From NCBI GenBank assembly GCA_937625935.1, contig OW569389.1:310001-374000 (forward strand): a DNA stretch of 64,000 nt, read 5' to 3'. Shown piece after piece: positions 7,761 through 18,365 of the stretch. The notes beneath the pieces were generated by a model. The model did not search any database, was not told the DNA's origin, and saw nothing but the letters and a program-made list of their open reading frames with translations. The stretch comes from Tetramitus jugosus (taxonomy: Eukaryota > Heterolobosea > Eutetramitea > Acrasida > Vahlkampfiidae). The first letter of the stretch is position 1. Each line of letters starts with the position of its first letter. A program made the position numbers and the translations under genes.

Positions 7761-10700
7761 GCTCCAGTGGATAAAGGATGGTATTGAGATACCGCAGGGG
7801 CCGAGGACAAGGTTCCCAAAGAGATGTCACCGGTCCTGGAATACTATACTATCACGGATGGTGCAAAAGTCTTCCCTGAGAGCAAAGTGACGACCAGAGG
7901 GATTGACAACAGAAGGGTAAGAAGATGGATGAAAGAGAGAGAGGCTCTTGTGGAGAAAGTCTCCAAACAGGGGTCGATGTTGACTAGCAAAGTTGTGAGA
8001 ATTTGCCATGCGTACGGAGAAGAAAGCAGTCAATTTGGAATCCTTACTGCTCTGGCGAAAGTGGAGAAGCTTATACATGGTGAAAGAGCTAGGAGAGCCA
8101 ACAAGAGATTTGTAAAGTGGCTATACAAGGCTAGGACCACCGAGTTTGTGGAACCTCGGTTTTTCTTCAATGCTGCCACCGGCAAAAGGTCAATGAGGAT
8201 AAGATTCAAAAGTTTCAAGCTCCATGACACCATAGTCACTGACCAGGTGAAAGTGGCCGAGCATGCAGCGAAGTATTTCGAGGAGGTGTTCGAACATGAG
8301 TTTGCTGACATGAATTTCCTGAGCGAAATGACTTTCAATGCTAGTAACATGGAACAGTGGTTTCCAATGTTCACAGCAGTAGAGATACAACAGTCAGTGA
8401 AATGGCTAAGGAACGGTAAAGCACCGGGTGTTGATAGAGTGTGCAACGAGATGCTGAAGCTCCAAAAGACGAAGCAAAGGGACTATGGATACGATTTTGC
8501 GGAGGCTATGGCGACACTTTTTAACAACATAGTGCAAACTGGTGTTTTCCCAAGCAGTTGGAAGAAATCGTCCCTGCCTACAAGAAGGGTTGTCCTTCGA
8601 TCATTGCCAACTACAGACCTATTTGTCTATTGAGCAGTCTGTCGAAGGTCTTCACAAGATTGCTCAATCATAGGGTGGCAATGGCCGCCGAAAAAGCAGG
8701 TGTGTTCAGTAACACACAGGGTGGTGGTCGCAAATTGAGGGATATACGTGAGAAACTATCTATCATCAGAGGCGTTATCGACCACGCCAACAGGAAGGAT
8801 GAACAGCTTTTCGTTCACCTTACTGACATATCCAAAGCATTCGATAGTGTGCCACATAACGCGATCACAGCTGCATATCGCTTCTTCAATTTCCCAGAGG
8901 GTATCATCTCTCTCGTTCAGAATATGCTCGAGGCAAACGAGGCAACGATTGGAACTCAAGTGAGGTCTCGGAGAATCTACATAGACAGGAGCACCAGACA
9001 AGGTGACTCCTTGTCACCAACATCTTATGTGATAGTGCACCAACTGGCACTGCTCTATGCTGGAATGAGAGCAAAGGGGTATCAGACCATGTCCCAAAGG
9101 ATATGGAATGTTGCCTATGTTGGTGACTGCAACTTGTTCAGTGGAAGCCTTAAAGACATAGAGGATAAAGCGAATGCTATGCACAAGGTGCTCAAGTGCT
9201 TGGGTCTGAGTATGCATCCTGACAAATTGGAGTTCTTTGTTAGAAAAGCGGAGGGTGGAATGCCTGAGATTAGGGTATCAGACAAACTAGTGATAGCTAA
9301 GAACAAATAATCTGTTTTCAGGGCTCTCGGTTTGTTCACCAATCTCAATGGTGATACCGAAATGCAAAAGAAACAAGCAAAATTGAAGGTACTGAAAATT
9401 CTGAACCGTGCCAAGTTCCTCAAGTTGAGCCCTGCTCAAACAGCACGTATCGTTAACACATGTGTGCACCCAGTGTTCCTTTACGCATCGGAGTTTACTC
9501 ACTGGCCAAAGAAATGGCTCAATGAGATCGAAGGGATCGGCCGAAAGGCCGTCAAACATGGTTCGGCTGCTCTTAAGAGGTTCCCTTCCGAGTTGTTAGC
9601 AGTGGTGAGAGATCAGGGAGGAATTGGTTTGAACAATTTCAAGGAAAGTCTAACCTCAAAAGTCACGGCATTCATTGCGGGAATGCTGACGGGTAAGAGA
9701 GATACTGAAGCACGGAAGCTACTATTGGATACGCTTGATGATGTCAAGCATTCACAAACGCTCATACGAACGAGCATCTTCAAATCCAATATAAGCCTCC
9801 GTGAGGCGAAGCTACTCCATTGCTCTGGTACAACAGTCACGACCGATGATTGTCACGAATGGGAGAGATGCGCGTTGGTTGGTGCCTTCCCACCGGCGAT
9901 GCAAGGCTACTCCGGGGTAGTGGGATTTTTAAGAACCATCAGCTTTTTGATGAGGATGGTATCATGACAATACCCTACAAAGAAGCGAAGTCAAAGTTTA
10001 AGATGGTTGGTATTGGCCCAAAAAAGTACATGAGAATTCGTGCCTACATGGAACTGCTTGGGAAACCATGCGATGAAAAGTGGATTGCTCAAAGAGTCGT
10101 GCATCAAAAGGTCCTAGTGACTGTCAGTGATAGGGAGATTGTGGGGAATGACATCAGGAAGGAGTTGAGTGATCATTTCTCAACAAGAAGGAGTGAAATT
10201 ATCTCAAAGCGCGCGGAATGGTGGTTGGAAGCTGCATTGCAGCAAGACAAGGAATGGAATAACTTTCTCAAGTGCCCATTTGGTCTCGAAAGAAAGGAAG
10301 TGTGGTTCTATCATCAGGTGAGGAGTGGAACTCTCCATACAAGAACTGGTATTCGAATGCTGTATAATCCACTGATAGATGTCACTTGCACACACTGTTG
10401 CAAAGCTCCAGAAACCATAGTGCATCTGCTAGTGGAGTGCGAACCTGCAAGGGAAGCAAGAAGCAAGTTGGTCGAAGAGCTGAAGGAGAAACTGGGCAAG
10501 TTGAGTCTGCCAGGCTCTATCAAGGTCCCTATATGGTTCGAGGATGTTTTGTATGTAAGTGGAAAGATACAACCACGAAATGTCAAGCGACGTCAGGGAC
10601 TGATGGGTCAGGAAGGAGACTTCAAGGAGGTTGCTCCTGGACGAAATGAAGCTCTCCGGCAAGAAGAGAAGTAAAGCAGAGAAAAAGATAAGAAGGGTCA

Positions 10701-10790
10701 TTGACTCAGTCAAGAGGTCGTGCACCAAGGCACTATACAAGATATATATTAACTCTGTCGCGCAGAGGAGTGAAACACTGCTCGTCACCT
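7761..10790 (+). pseudogene. ORF2 reverse transcriptase pseudogene (copy B)
   Basis: Recognisable RT motifs: KAPGVDRVCNEML (about 8420), ANYRPICLLSSLSKVF, DISKAFDSVPH (first catalytic Asp retained), RQGDSLSP, and at 9116-9127 Y-V-G-D in place of the usual YADD. A C-x2-C-x8-H-x4-C zinc finger follows (CTHCCKAPETIVHLLVEC, about 10388-10440). Damage includes a frameshift near 8570, an in-frame TAA at 9308-9310, a frameshift near 9930 and another near 10655. The YADD change alone should abolish polymerisation. The linker region before the RT corresponds to what remains in copy A before its deletion. Confidence 0.85.
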
Positions 10791-10874
10791 AACGGTGCCG
10801 AGCGAAATCATGACTCACAGTAGTGTATAGAATAAAGTGTCAACAAACGTTGTGTGGAAAAAATAAAAAAAAAA
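7761..10874 (+). mobile_element. Non-LTR retroelement copy B, main body (5'-truncated host of copy A)
   Basis: Continues copy B after the nested insertion: linker, reverse transcriptase, C-terminal domain with zinc finger, a 3' end with AATAAA near 10831, and an A-rich tail (about 10857-10873). It ends directly against the start of copy C. ORF1 and most of the endonuclease are absent. It reads away from the neighbouring tRNA. Confidence 0.85.
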
Positions 10875-12165
10875 TCAGGTTCGTAACCAGAAAAAAACGG
10901 AATCACATGTCTGGGATTCAACAAATTTGGTGAAGGAAGACGGCAACAGCCGTTATGCAGTGTGGACCACTGCACGGAAAGGCTCTAGGCCAAGTGACAG
11001 AGAGGTCGTCATTACTGGCAACGGTAATGGTGTCTCTCAGTCATCTTTGGCAAGAAAGATAGGAGAGGAGTTTGGTGACTGGCTCAACCGAGTCCAGGTC
11101 ATCAAGAGGAAAGACCAGCAACGCTTTGTTGCATGGGTGACGGTCAAGGGTGACCGCATCTATGAGTTTGTTGAGTTCTTCAACAAACAGAGGAGGATTG
11201 GTAACAGCACTGCTGCACCCAAATGCAGTGTCGATTGCACAAGAAAGGTGGTCGTCCATGGCATGAAGAACATGTCAGTGGACGACATCAAGAAGCTACT
11301 GGGACCTGAGAAGGTTGCCAGTGTGCTCAAGAAGCGTGACACTGCTTTCGTGGTCATGGGTGATGAAACCTATGCACGGGCAGTGCTCAGTGGAGAGAAC
11401 AAGGTAAAGGCCACGGTCACTCGATACGTCGAGAGACCACAATCCTCTTAAGGCTGTCAACAAAAGATTGACAAAGATGTACGAGGAGCTGCTGATGGTG
11501 GTTGACGGACTGCGTCGACAGGTCACAGAACTCACCAAGGAATTGGGAAAGACAAAGGGTCAAGGGGGCAACAAACCGGTTCCAATACCGGAACAAGAAG
11601 TCGCCCAAACACTGCTACTGAGATAGTGGAGCCACAAGAACAGAGGACTGTAGCAACATCACTGCCATCAGTGCCTGTTGTGCAGCTCAGTGCTGAGAAC
11701 CGGCAAATTCTGGAGCAAGTGAATGCTTCTCCAGTGTTCGCCAGAGTGAAAAAGGAAATTGCTGCATTGGCGCTGGCTGCTGCACGCAAAAGGTATGGTT
11801 TGACTGAGGACGAACCAGTCATTGTGGATGTGGATGATGACTCTGAAAAGGAGATTCAGAGTCCACAACTCAATGACAACAAGAAGAGGAGTGCTAGGAT
11901 CACACTGGGAGATCTGATGAGCAACAAGGCCCAAAACAAGAAAAAAACAACAGATGGCTCTGTGTCCATCGACGGTCCTACTACAAGGTTACGCTCTTTG
12001 ATGAAGGGCATCAACCAAAACACTCACCAGAGTGATTCTTCCAACCTGTAGGTGCACCGTCGGGGAAAACAAGAGAAGAAGAGTGAATGACGCCTACGGA
12101 TCGTCACTCACAAAACAAGCACACGATTGCTGCGCAAGCACACGGTTGTAGGGAAAAAAAAAAGA
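10875..12165 (+). mobile_element. Retroelement copy C, ORF1 region only
   Basis: This starts with caggttcgtaaccag right after the tail of copy B and ends in an A-rich tract (about 12155-12165). It contains only ORF1-type sequence, related to but clearly diverged from copy A ORF1, and no endonuclease or RT. It may be a non-autonomous or internally deleted member. Near the 3' end are small inverted repeats, such as ACCTGTAGGT around 12044. Confidence 0.65.
10927..12051 (+). pseudogene. ORF1 of copy C, interrupted by frameshifts
   Basis: The first frame (10927-11451) matches copy A ORF1 throughout. A shifted frame (about 11444-11625) continues with a heptad-like helix (RLTKMYEELLMVV, then LRRQVTELTKEL), likely the coiled coil. 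A third segment (11626-12051) is acidic then basic and disordered. A coiled-coil ORF1 is typical of LINE ORF1 proteins that multimerise. The breaks mean no intact product. Confidence 0.6.
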
Positions 12166-12470
12166 TAAGGTTCGTAACCGGAAAGAAAAAAGCGCCAGAA
12201 CAAAATTGGTGGAACACGGCAACAGGCGTTGCACGGAAAGGCTCTGTGCCAAGTGACAGAGAGGTCGTCATTACTGGCAACGGTAATAGTGTCTCTCTGT
12301 CATCTTCGGCAGTGTTGATGGCACAAGAAAGGTGGTCATCCACGGCATGAAGACCGACTAACAAGACCCTTTGATGAAGGGCGTCACCAACCTGTAGGTG
12401 CGCCGTCGGGGACAACAAGAGAAGAAGAGGGTAACAGCGCAACCATTGACTGCTTGTTTCTTTTGAGGCC
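12166..12470 (+). mobile_element. Miniature, internally deleted derivative of copy C (copy D)
   Basis: It shares both ends with copy C: the start aaggttcgtaaccgg, then CGGAAAGGCTCTNNGCCAAG and GAGAGGTCGTCATTACTGGC, and the end AACCTGTAGGTGC followed by CCGTCGGGG. Two internal blocks are missing, matching roughly 11055-11225 and 11270-11985 of copy C. It is followed within about 20 bp by the 3' end of the next gene. The right boundary is approximate. Confidence 0.65.
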
Positions 12471-12485
12471 AAACTGAATAATGAA

Positions 12486-15400
12486 TTAATTCATAAAGTG
12501 TTTAATTTCAGGATCGTTTCTCAGTTGAGCGGGAAGTACATATCTGATTGAAGATCCAGCACTTTTGACTGCTGCCAGTGCCACTTGTTTGTCAGTCTTC
12601 AACGATCCATCCATAGCTGATCTGAATGCTCTTTCAGCAACTGCTGGATGCCCTTGACAATTTTGAAGGAACCTCACGATAAATTCCTTCTTGGAACACA
12701 GCTCCTTTGGGAATTCAAAGGATGATAGATAGGTTCCTATGACAGATAGGCCTGGAATTGCTCCAATCCATAATTCTTCATCAATTTTAAGTGGTGATGG
12801 CAAATGGTCAAGTATGTATCCTGAATTAGACTGACAAGAACATATCAGCTCAAGCATAAATGACTTTTCGGATGGAAGAGGAGCCAACATGTGTTCTGCG
12901 GCTTTACCATCCTTTGAAACTGCCAGTTTGATCAACTCTTTGTTTCCTCTGAATGGAACAGCTGCATATTTGAGACTCAGAGGATTGGACTCAATGGCCA
13001 TTCGAACAATTTCTTCATTGTTCTTGAATAACAAATCAGCATGCTCCAATGCATCCCCATTATGCATCACAGCAGCAACAACGACATCTCTATCTGATTT
13101 GAACATGTGAGCAATTGATTTAAATGAGCCACCTTTTTCAACAAATTTGATGGCCAATTGTTTGCTGATTTGACCGTTAATCTTCTCCACACTGATCTTT
13201 TTCTTGGAAGCAATAAACAAGAGTACATCTTCATCAACTCGCAGACGACTTGATGCATGTTCATATATGGTTGCCTTTTCCGTCTTCTCCAACAGTTGCA
13301 TAATGAACTGCTTGTCATCTCTTAATCGATCAGAGATGTACTTAATATTGTTGACGACACTCTGGATACACTTGTGCATCAGCTCTTTGTCATCGGTGTA
13401 TTGTGAATCCAAGTGACTGGCAAGCGTATAGGAGCAGTACCGATCATTCTCCATGAGTGAAACAGCGCGTTCGACAAACTGTCTATTACTTTTGATATTA
13501 GCTGGGAAAAGATGAAAGTTTTCAAAGTTAGTATCCAGCAACTGTTCATATGTTTGATTGTTCACATTACCACTCTGAGAGAGCAGCTGGAGCACTTTTG
13601 GAAGAAAATAGCCTCGATCTTTGAGAGCAGTAACAAGAAATTGGACATCCTCAATCAATTCCATGGAAATGAAATCGAACAATGGGCTCCACTTCTTTTC
13701 AAAGTCCTTCATATTCCATGAATGCACTTTGGTGGGCGCATGTTGGATGATGGTTTTCATAAAACTACTGTCATTCTTCAACGAGTCTGATATGAATTGA
13801 AGACAATAGATGTCCTGAGTAACAGCAACCCAACGCGTAAACAATTCAGCATCACCACGCAAGGAATCATCGACATATTGGATGACTCGATTATTACTTT
13901 CTGCAAATGAATAGAATAGATCCTTGTCTGAACGAATGGCAGAATTGGCATAGGGGAAAAGGTTGGCATTCCCAGCACTGATCTTCTCTTTGATAACACG
14001 CTGGATCTGCTCGTCATGTAAGAATAAATGATCGGATTGTGATAAATATGCCAGTGTATCTGGATTTACATCAACTACTCGACGGAGGAACTCCAAACTA
14101 CGCTTCAACCTGTCTGAGGCTCTTCCAAGGAGAGAAGGCTCGTTTTTCGCTGCCTCCAATATAAATTCCTCATCATCGTTGAATGAATCCACTAGATTAC
14201 GACGTGAGAATAATGAACGTTCTTTGCCCATGATGATGAGTGCGAGCTCTCGATCTAAATTAAGACTGTTTGCACTGTCCCTGCTTCCAAACACTTTGCC
14301 AACAACATTGGTTACATTGCTTATTGTGTCTCCAGTACATTGTTTGGCAGCAGCAAGCAGAAAATCTTTCGTCAGAACGCTTGTCGGTACTTCTTGGATG
14401 AGCTTCATGTCGCTTTGGAGAGCTCGTAACCAAATATCCTGATCTTCTTTAATTGCATCTGGGGCATATCGAATAAGTTTTGGCTTACCTTGTACTAATT
14501 CCTTAACTCTGCTCAGGATCTGATCATCAGATTGGTACAATGCAGGTTTGAACTCTTTGAGCATGATCTTTGGATTGATGTCAAAAACAGCTCTGAGCAC
14601 CTGAACATCATTCTTAATTGCATCAGAAACATGCTCAATAATAGAAGTGTCTTGGTTGATCAGTTGCAACACCAAATCTTTGTCACTCTTGTATTCTCGG
14701 GGAGCATCTTCAAACTTGTAAGGGAATTCAAGTAGCAACTGTTTTCCTTTGTTGTACTGAATCTCCGAACTAACATCAATTAAGCTGATGTCAAAGTCCT
14801 CATCCAGAGGAACATCTCTTTCATTCATCTTTTTGAACTCTGCGAACCTACGATTAATTTCGTCTTTCATCTGTTTTGAAAAGTCATCATTTTCATGTTG
14901 TGTGGTAATCTGTTCAAACAGAAGATTCCACAACCCCTCAACATTCAACGATTGCAGCCCCAGATGCTTGTGAATTATATTCATATCTGAAATAAAATAA
15001 GTGGGTACCAGATTGTCTTCATCTCTGTCTGTTTGTTCGTACAATGTCATCTCGTCGATCGATTTCTTGATATGACCCCTCTCTTCATCTTCCTCATCTT
15101 CTTCATCGTCCATTTCTTCATCATCTACTTCCTTTCTCTCTCTCGGGCTTTCTCCGTCAGATTCCAATAATTGTACGAGGCAGTGAGCATTCTGGTAAGT
15201 TATATCATCTATACAATGATCATCCACTGAACCTTGAACATGAAAGTACAGCTCAACAACGACTGAACGTCCAGAAGGGCCCAATAATGAAAATTTTTGA
15301 CAATCAACCACAGATAGTTGACCATTCTCGTCTTCATGTTCACTTTTGGAAGAAATGTTTAATTTCAACCAATTGAGGAACAAATGTTCCATCCTTTGAG

Positions 15401-16268
15401 GTAGATGAAGATTGTTTGAATCGTCATCTTCATTAGCTACTGGGTCTTCATCTTCTGATTCATCATCTTCTGAATCGTAATGTTGTTTCTTTTTGGGCTT
15501 GCTGACTCTCACATTGCGAGCACCATTCTCGCTATCCAGTTGCATTCTACTTGTTGCACGTGCCATCATCCCCTCCTCCTTCATTTGTTCTTGCAACTTT
15601 ACAAACTTTTTCATGAACTGAACATGATTCTTCTTGTATTGCTCAAACTCCTCCAATTTCTTGTTGGCAGATTTAGTATAGTAATAAATGGCATCCAAAG
15701 TGTGTTGAATCATCTTTGGCGCCTTCTCCACTGTTACTTCCGTTTCTTCACCATCATCATCATCAACATCTACATCAATCAAACTTTTAATGTGTCGACA
15801 AATGTCCTGATACAGCATCGGAGATATCAACATGGCATGCTTTTGGAAAAAGTGTTGCCAACTTTTCACACTGGATTGAAAAGAAGGTTGCACAATAGAC
15901 AACACTGGCCACTCACTGAAACAAATTTGTTTCCACAACAATGGCTCTCCATATTGAGATGATACTTGTTGCCATGTACGACACACACGAGGTACAATAA
16001 AGGATAGATACTGAGCAGGGCAATACTCAAAAACGTGCACGAGACAGTCAATTGGGAAAACTTGCTTGGAATCCAGTAGTAGTCCTTGTTCAGAATTGTG
16101 AGTTTCTTCTACTTTTGCTTGTTGTGAAGATTTGGGGATTTTTGAGACTGGCTCATCATCACCATCATTCACCAAAGTGTCAACTGAAGCTTCTTTACGT
16201 CCTCTCTTCATGGGGCTTGCTGTTTGTTTGTTGTTTTGATTGGCGAGGAAAAATGAAGACATTGACAT
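12486..16268 (-). CDS. F-box protein with DUF4116 repeats (1260 aa)
   Basis: An N-terminal basic KRGRK cluster is followed by an F-box at about residues 75-125 (FPIDCLVHVFEYCPAQYLSFIVPRVCRTW). Then come a region with coiled-coil tendency, acidic stretches (around 270-290 and 395-425), and from about 510 to the end many repeats of the DUF4116 type. These are helical units with the pattern (L/V)xxAxxxxxxxL(x)YAxxxLRxDxE. Several insert sites carry variants of NDxxFMxxI and SDKDLVxxL. DUF4116 repeats are common in protists and have no assigned reaction. An F-box would suggest an SCF ligase adaptor. The first codons lie within a 32-bp inverted repeat. Confidence 0.8.
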   Translation of the reverse strand: MSMSSFFLANQNNKQTASPMKRGRKEASVDTLVNDGDDEPVSKIPKSSQQAKVEETHNSEQGLLLDSKQVFPIDCLVHVFEYCPAQYLSFIVPRVCRTWQQVSSQYGEPLLWKQICFSEWPVLSIVQPSFQSSVKSWQHFFQKHAMLISPMLYQDICRHIKSLIDVDVDDDDGEETEVTVEKAPKMIQHTLDAIYYYTKSANKKLEEFEQYKKNHVQFMKKFVKLQEQMKEEGMMARATSRMQLDSENGARNVRVSKPKKKQHYDSEDDESEDEDPVANEDDDSNNLHLPQRMEHLFLNWLKLNISSKSEHEDENGQLSVVDCQKFSLLGPSGRSVVVELYFHVQGSVDDHCIDDITYQNAHCLVQLLESDGESPRERKEVDDEEMDDEEDEEDEERGHIKKSIDEMTLYEQTDRDEDNLVPTYFISDMNIIHKHLGLQSLNVEGLWNLLFEQITTQHENDDFSKQMKDEINRRFAEFKKMNERDVPLDEDFDISLIDVSSEIQYNKGKQLLLEFPYKFEDAPREYKSDKDLVLQLINQDTSIIEHVSDAIKNDVQVLRAVFDINPKIMLKEFKPALYQSDDQILSRVKELVQGKPKLIRYAPDAIKEDQDIWLRALQSDMKLIQEVPTSVLTKDFLLAAAKQCTGDTISNVTNVVGKVFGSRDSANSLNLDRELALIIMGKERSLFSRRNLVDSFNDDEEFILEAAKNEPSLLGRASDRLKRSLEFLRRVVDVNPDTLAYLSQSDHLFLHDEQIQRVIKEKISAGNANLFPYANSAIRSDKDLFYSFAESNNRVIQYVDDSLRGDAELFTRWVAVTQDIYCLQFISDSLKNDSSFMKTIIQHAPTKVHSWNMKDFEKKWSPLFDFISMELIEDVQFLVTALKDRGYFLPKVLQLLSQSGNVNNQTYEQLLDTNFENFHLFPANIKSNRQFVERAVSLMENDRYCSYTLASHLDSQYTDDKELMHKCIQSVVNNIKYISDRLRDDKQFIMQLLEKTEKATIYEHASSRLRVDEDVLLFIASKKKISVEKINGQISKQLAIKFVEKGGSFKSIAHMFKSDRDVVVAAVMHNGDALEHADLLFKNNEEIVRMAIESNPLSLKYAAVPFRGNKELIKLAVSKDGKAAEHMLAPLPSEKSFMLELICSCQSNSGYILDHLPSPLKIDEELWIGAIPGLSVIGTYLSSFEFPKELCSKKEFIVRFLQNCQGHPAVAERAFRSAMDGSLKTDKQVALAAVKSAGSSIRYVLPAQLRNDPEIKHFMN

Positions 16269-16347
16269 GGTTCGTAGTTCCTTGAAAAAGTCGTAGTTTT
16301 CTTGTCACCACAAACACAACAAACAAACAGCAAGCCCCATGAAGAGA
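16203..16347. repeat. Perfect 32-bp inverted repeat across the start of the F-box/DUF4116 gene
   Basis: The arms are 16203-16234 and 16316-16347 and are exact reverse complements, separated by 81 bp. The left arm is coding (about residues 12-22 of the minus-strand gene), the right arm is upstream, and the start codon lies in the loop. A transcript starting upstream of 16347 could fold the start codon into a long hairpin. Confidence 0.9.
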
Positions 16348-16828
16348 TGATCTCTGTCTACAGTTGGACGAAGCGAGAATCCACAAAAGAGTAGACATCT
16401 CATGCATCAACTATGAAGCGATTTTGGATTTGGTTGTGACTGGCATCTGTCGTGCAACCTTTGTTTCCATTGGATAGTGCTGTGGAATTGTGAATGCCGA
16501 GGCAAGGACCAGCGGTATCATGGATACAACGAACCTTTCATGTTTGACTTGTATCTATGCATGAACATCGGATTGTAACAAAAAATGGCATGCTGATGTT
16601 GATGTTTGTCACAGTTGGCCAAGAGCAAACATAAATAACACATCGCATCTGTGGATCCGATCGAAATAGTGATGTCTCGCAATTATAAAAAGAGAGTGAG
16701 ATGAGAGCAATTCCAGTCTCCTCAAACAACCACAACAAGGTGACAATAACCTAATCCCAAACCAAAACCAAAACAACAAACCACTACTTGTAGTACCACG
16801 CTTCTTACGCTTACACCCTAACAACCAA
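16269..16828. promoter_or_regulatory. Intergenic region between divergent genes, with a TATA-like element
   Basis: It contains the right arm of the inverted repeat (16316-16347) and a TATA-like element TATAAAAAG at 16684-16692 on the plus strand. The element is 145 bp before the ATG of the next plus-strand gene and is followed by a pyrimidine/CAA-rich leader. Nothing else is recognised. Confidence 0.4.
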
Positions 16829-17176
16829 ATGTCCGATCTCTCTAAACAATTCGTCCACAAGCATCTTTACAGTGCTCGCATTGAGAACCATACCAAGAGA
16901 CCAATTACTGTCGAAGGAACCTATTGCACATCGGAACTCGGAGATAGGCACCTTGAAGAGAAGCTGCTGATTCCATTGAAGGCAGGTGATGCAAAGACAT
17001 TTGCAGCAAAGCACGCTCAAGACACCAAGATGCATCTCGTTCAATTCTTTGTCACTGATGGAGAGAATGCAGACAAGACTGTTTATGGTCCATTTGTCAA
17101 CATGGACAGAGACAGAGAAACATTTGTGATTGAGGATAAGGGAGATGACTTGGACTTCCACTTGAAGAATTTGTAA
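16829..17176 (+). CDS. Small soluble protein of unknown function (115 aa)
   Basis: No family is recognised. The protein is compact, charged and without a signal peptide or membrane segment. Alternating beta-like stretches (ARIENHTKRPITVEGTY, MHLVQFFVTDG, RETFVIEDKG) suggest a small beta-sandwich. A TATA-like element upstream, a CAA-rich leader and an AATAAA motif about 45 bp after the stop (about 17221) support a genuine, perhaps highly expressed, gene. Confidence 0.65.
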   Translation: MSDLSKQFVHKHLYSARIENHTKRPITVEGTYCTSELGDRHLEEKLLIPLKAGDAKTFAAKHAQDTKMHLVQFFVTDGENADKTVYGPFVNMDRDRETFVIEDKGDDLDFHLKNL

Positions 17177-17355
17177 ACCACAAAATTCGTTGTATTTCAA
17201 TACATTTTGTTCCATGAGCAAATAAACCAATTGTACCATAACTCTTTGTTCTCCAACATTCGCAACCACTTCAAAAAAAAAATTAGCTGACAAAAATCTC
17301 TCAGCAAGCAAAGATCTGAAAACAAACACAAAAACGTTGGGACTGACTTGGAAAA

Positions 17356-18324
17356 ATGTACAACGGTATTGGACTTCAAACACCAAGGGGCTCTGGAACA
17401 AACGGCCACATTTCTCGTAATTTATCTAATGTTGTTGCCTATTCGCGCCAACAGACAACAACGAAACCGAAGCCAACTGGTTCTGGACCAAAACATGTGG
17501 TGAACAAGGATATGTTGGAGCATGAGAAGAAGAGACGTATCGAATCACAATTGTACAATATGCAATGTGAGCTCGAGGACAAGGGCGAGCTCAATTCTGA
17601 ACAGATCACCGAAATCATTGAACAAGAGCGGAAAAAACTTTACAATGAAATTCTATCTCCGTTGGCGGGAATGACAGATCGGTCAGAGCTACAACCAACT
17701 GTGTCGCAACATGTTCAAGAACAAGAGAAGAAGGATGAAAAGCTCAGGAGAGCTTTTCGTATCAGGCCAAACTTTGATCCTGAGCAAGGTGCTTTTGCCT
17801 CTCAAGCAACAAGAGCTCTGAAAGCGCAAAGATCTGATAAAGAAGAACATGGAAAGAAGAAGAAGACGGACAAGAAGAAGAGAAGAAAGTATGAAAGTAG
17901 TAGTAGTAGCGAAAGTGATTCGAGCTCATCCTCTTCTTCGTCGTCATCATCCTCTGATGAAGAAGAATACGAAAGAAGGAAGAGAAGGCGGAAGAGTAAG
18001 AGAGACACTAGAAAAAGAAGAAGAAGAGATGATAGTAGCAGCAGTAGCAGCAGTAGTGACAGTGATAGTGACCATGATACTAGAAAAAGAAGAAGCAAGA
18101 AGGCCACGAGTGAAAGGCATTCTTCAAAACGAGTCAGCAGACATGCAAGTGAAGAAGGAGATGTGGCGAATGTGAGATCAGCTCCCCGCCTTGATATTAG
18201 CGAAGAAGTGACACAAACCAGACAACGACATGACAGTCCCGATAGTGACAGCGCTGATCAACACTCGAATGCGCGAAACGAGGCAAAGAATTCTGATGAG
18301 CAACCAGTAAGAAGCCACGAATAA
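17356..18324 (+). CDS. Cwc21/SRRM2-like spliceosomal protein (322 aa)
   Basis: The N-terminus MYNGIGLQTPRGSGTNG is the hallmark of Cwc21/SRRM2 proteins, which bind Prp8 and Snu114 in the catalytic spliceosome. A cwf21 helical region follows at about residues 50-100 (DMLEHEKKRRIESQ through EQERKKLYNE). The C-terminal half is low complexity: poly-Ser runs, acidic DEEE blocks and basic RRKRRK/KRRRRDD blocks, a mammalian SR-matrix-like tail in short form. An AATAAA motif overlaps the stop codon (GAATAAAC). Confidence 0.88.
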   Translation: MYNGIGLQTPRGSGTNGHISRNLSNVVAYSRQQTTTKPKPTGSGPKHVVNKDMLEHEKKRRIESQLYNMQCELEDKGELNSEQITEIIEQERKKLYNEILSPLAGMTDRSELQPTVSQHVQEQEKKDEKLRRAFRIRPNFDPEQGAFASQATRALKAQRSDKEEHGKKKKTDKKKRRKYESSSSSESDSSSSSSSSSSSSDEEEYERRKRRRKSKRDTRKRRRRDDSSSSSSSSDSDSDHDTRKRRSKKATSERHSSKRVSRHASEEGDVANVRSAPRLDISEEVTQTRQRHDSPDSDSADQHSNARNEAKNSDEQPVRSHE

Positions 18325-18365
18325 ACAAGTTGTTGATTATTTTCTTTTCTTCAATTTATTATTAT

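Noticed and set aside
10877-12183. The string aggttcgtaacc near 10877 and 12168 as a target-site duplication of copy C
   Set aside because: Similarity between copies C and D goes on for hundreds of bases after it, so it is the common 5' end of two related copies rather than duplicated target DNA.
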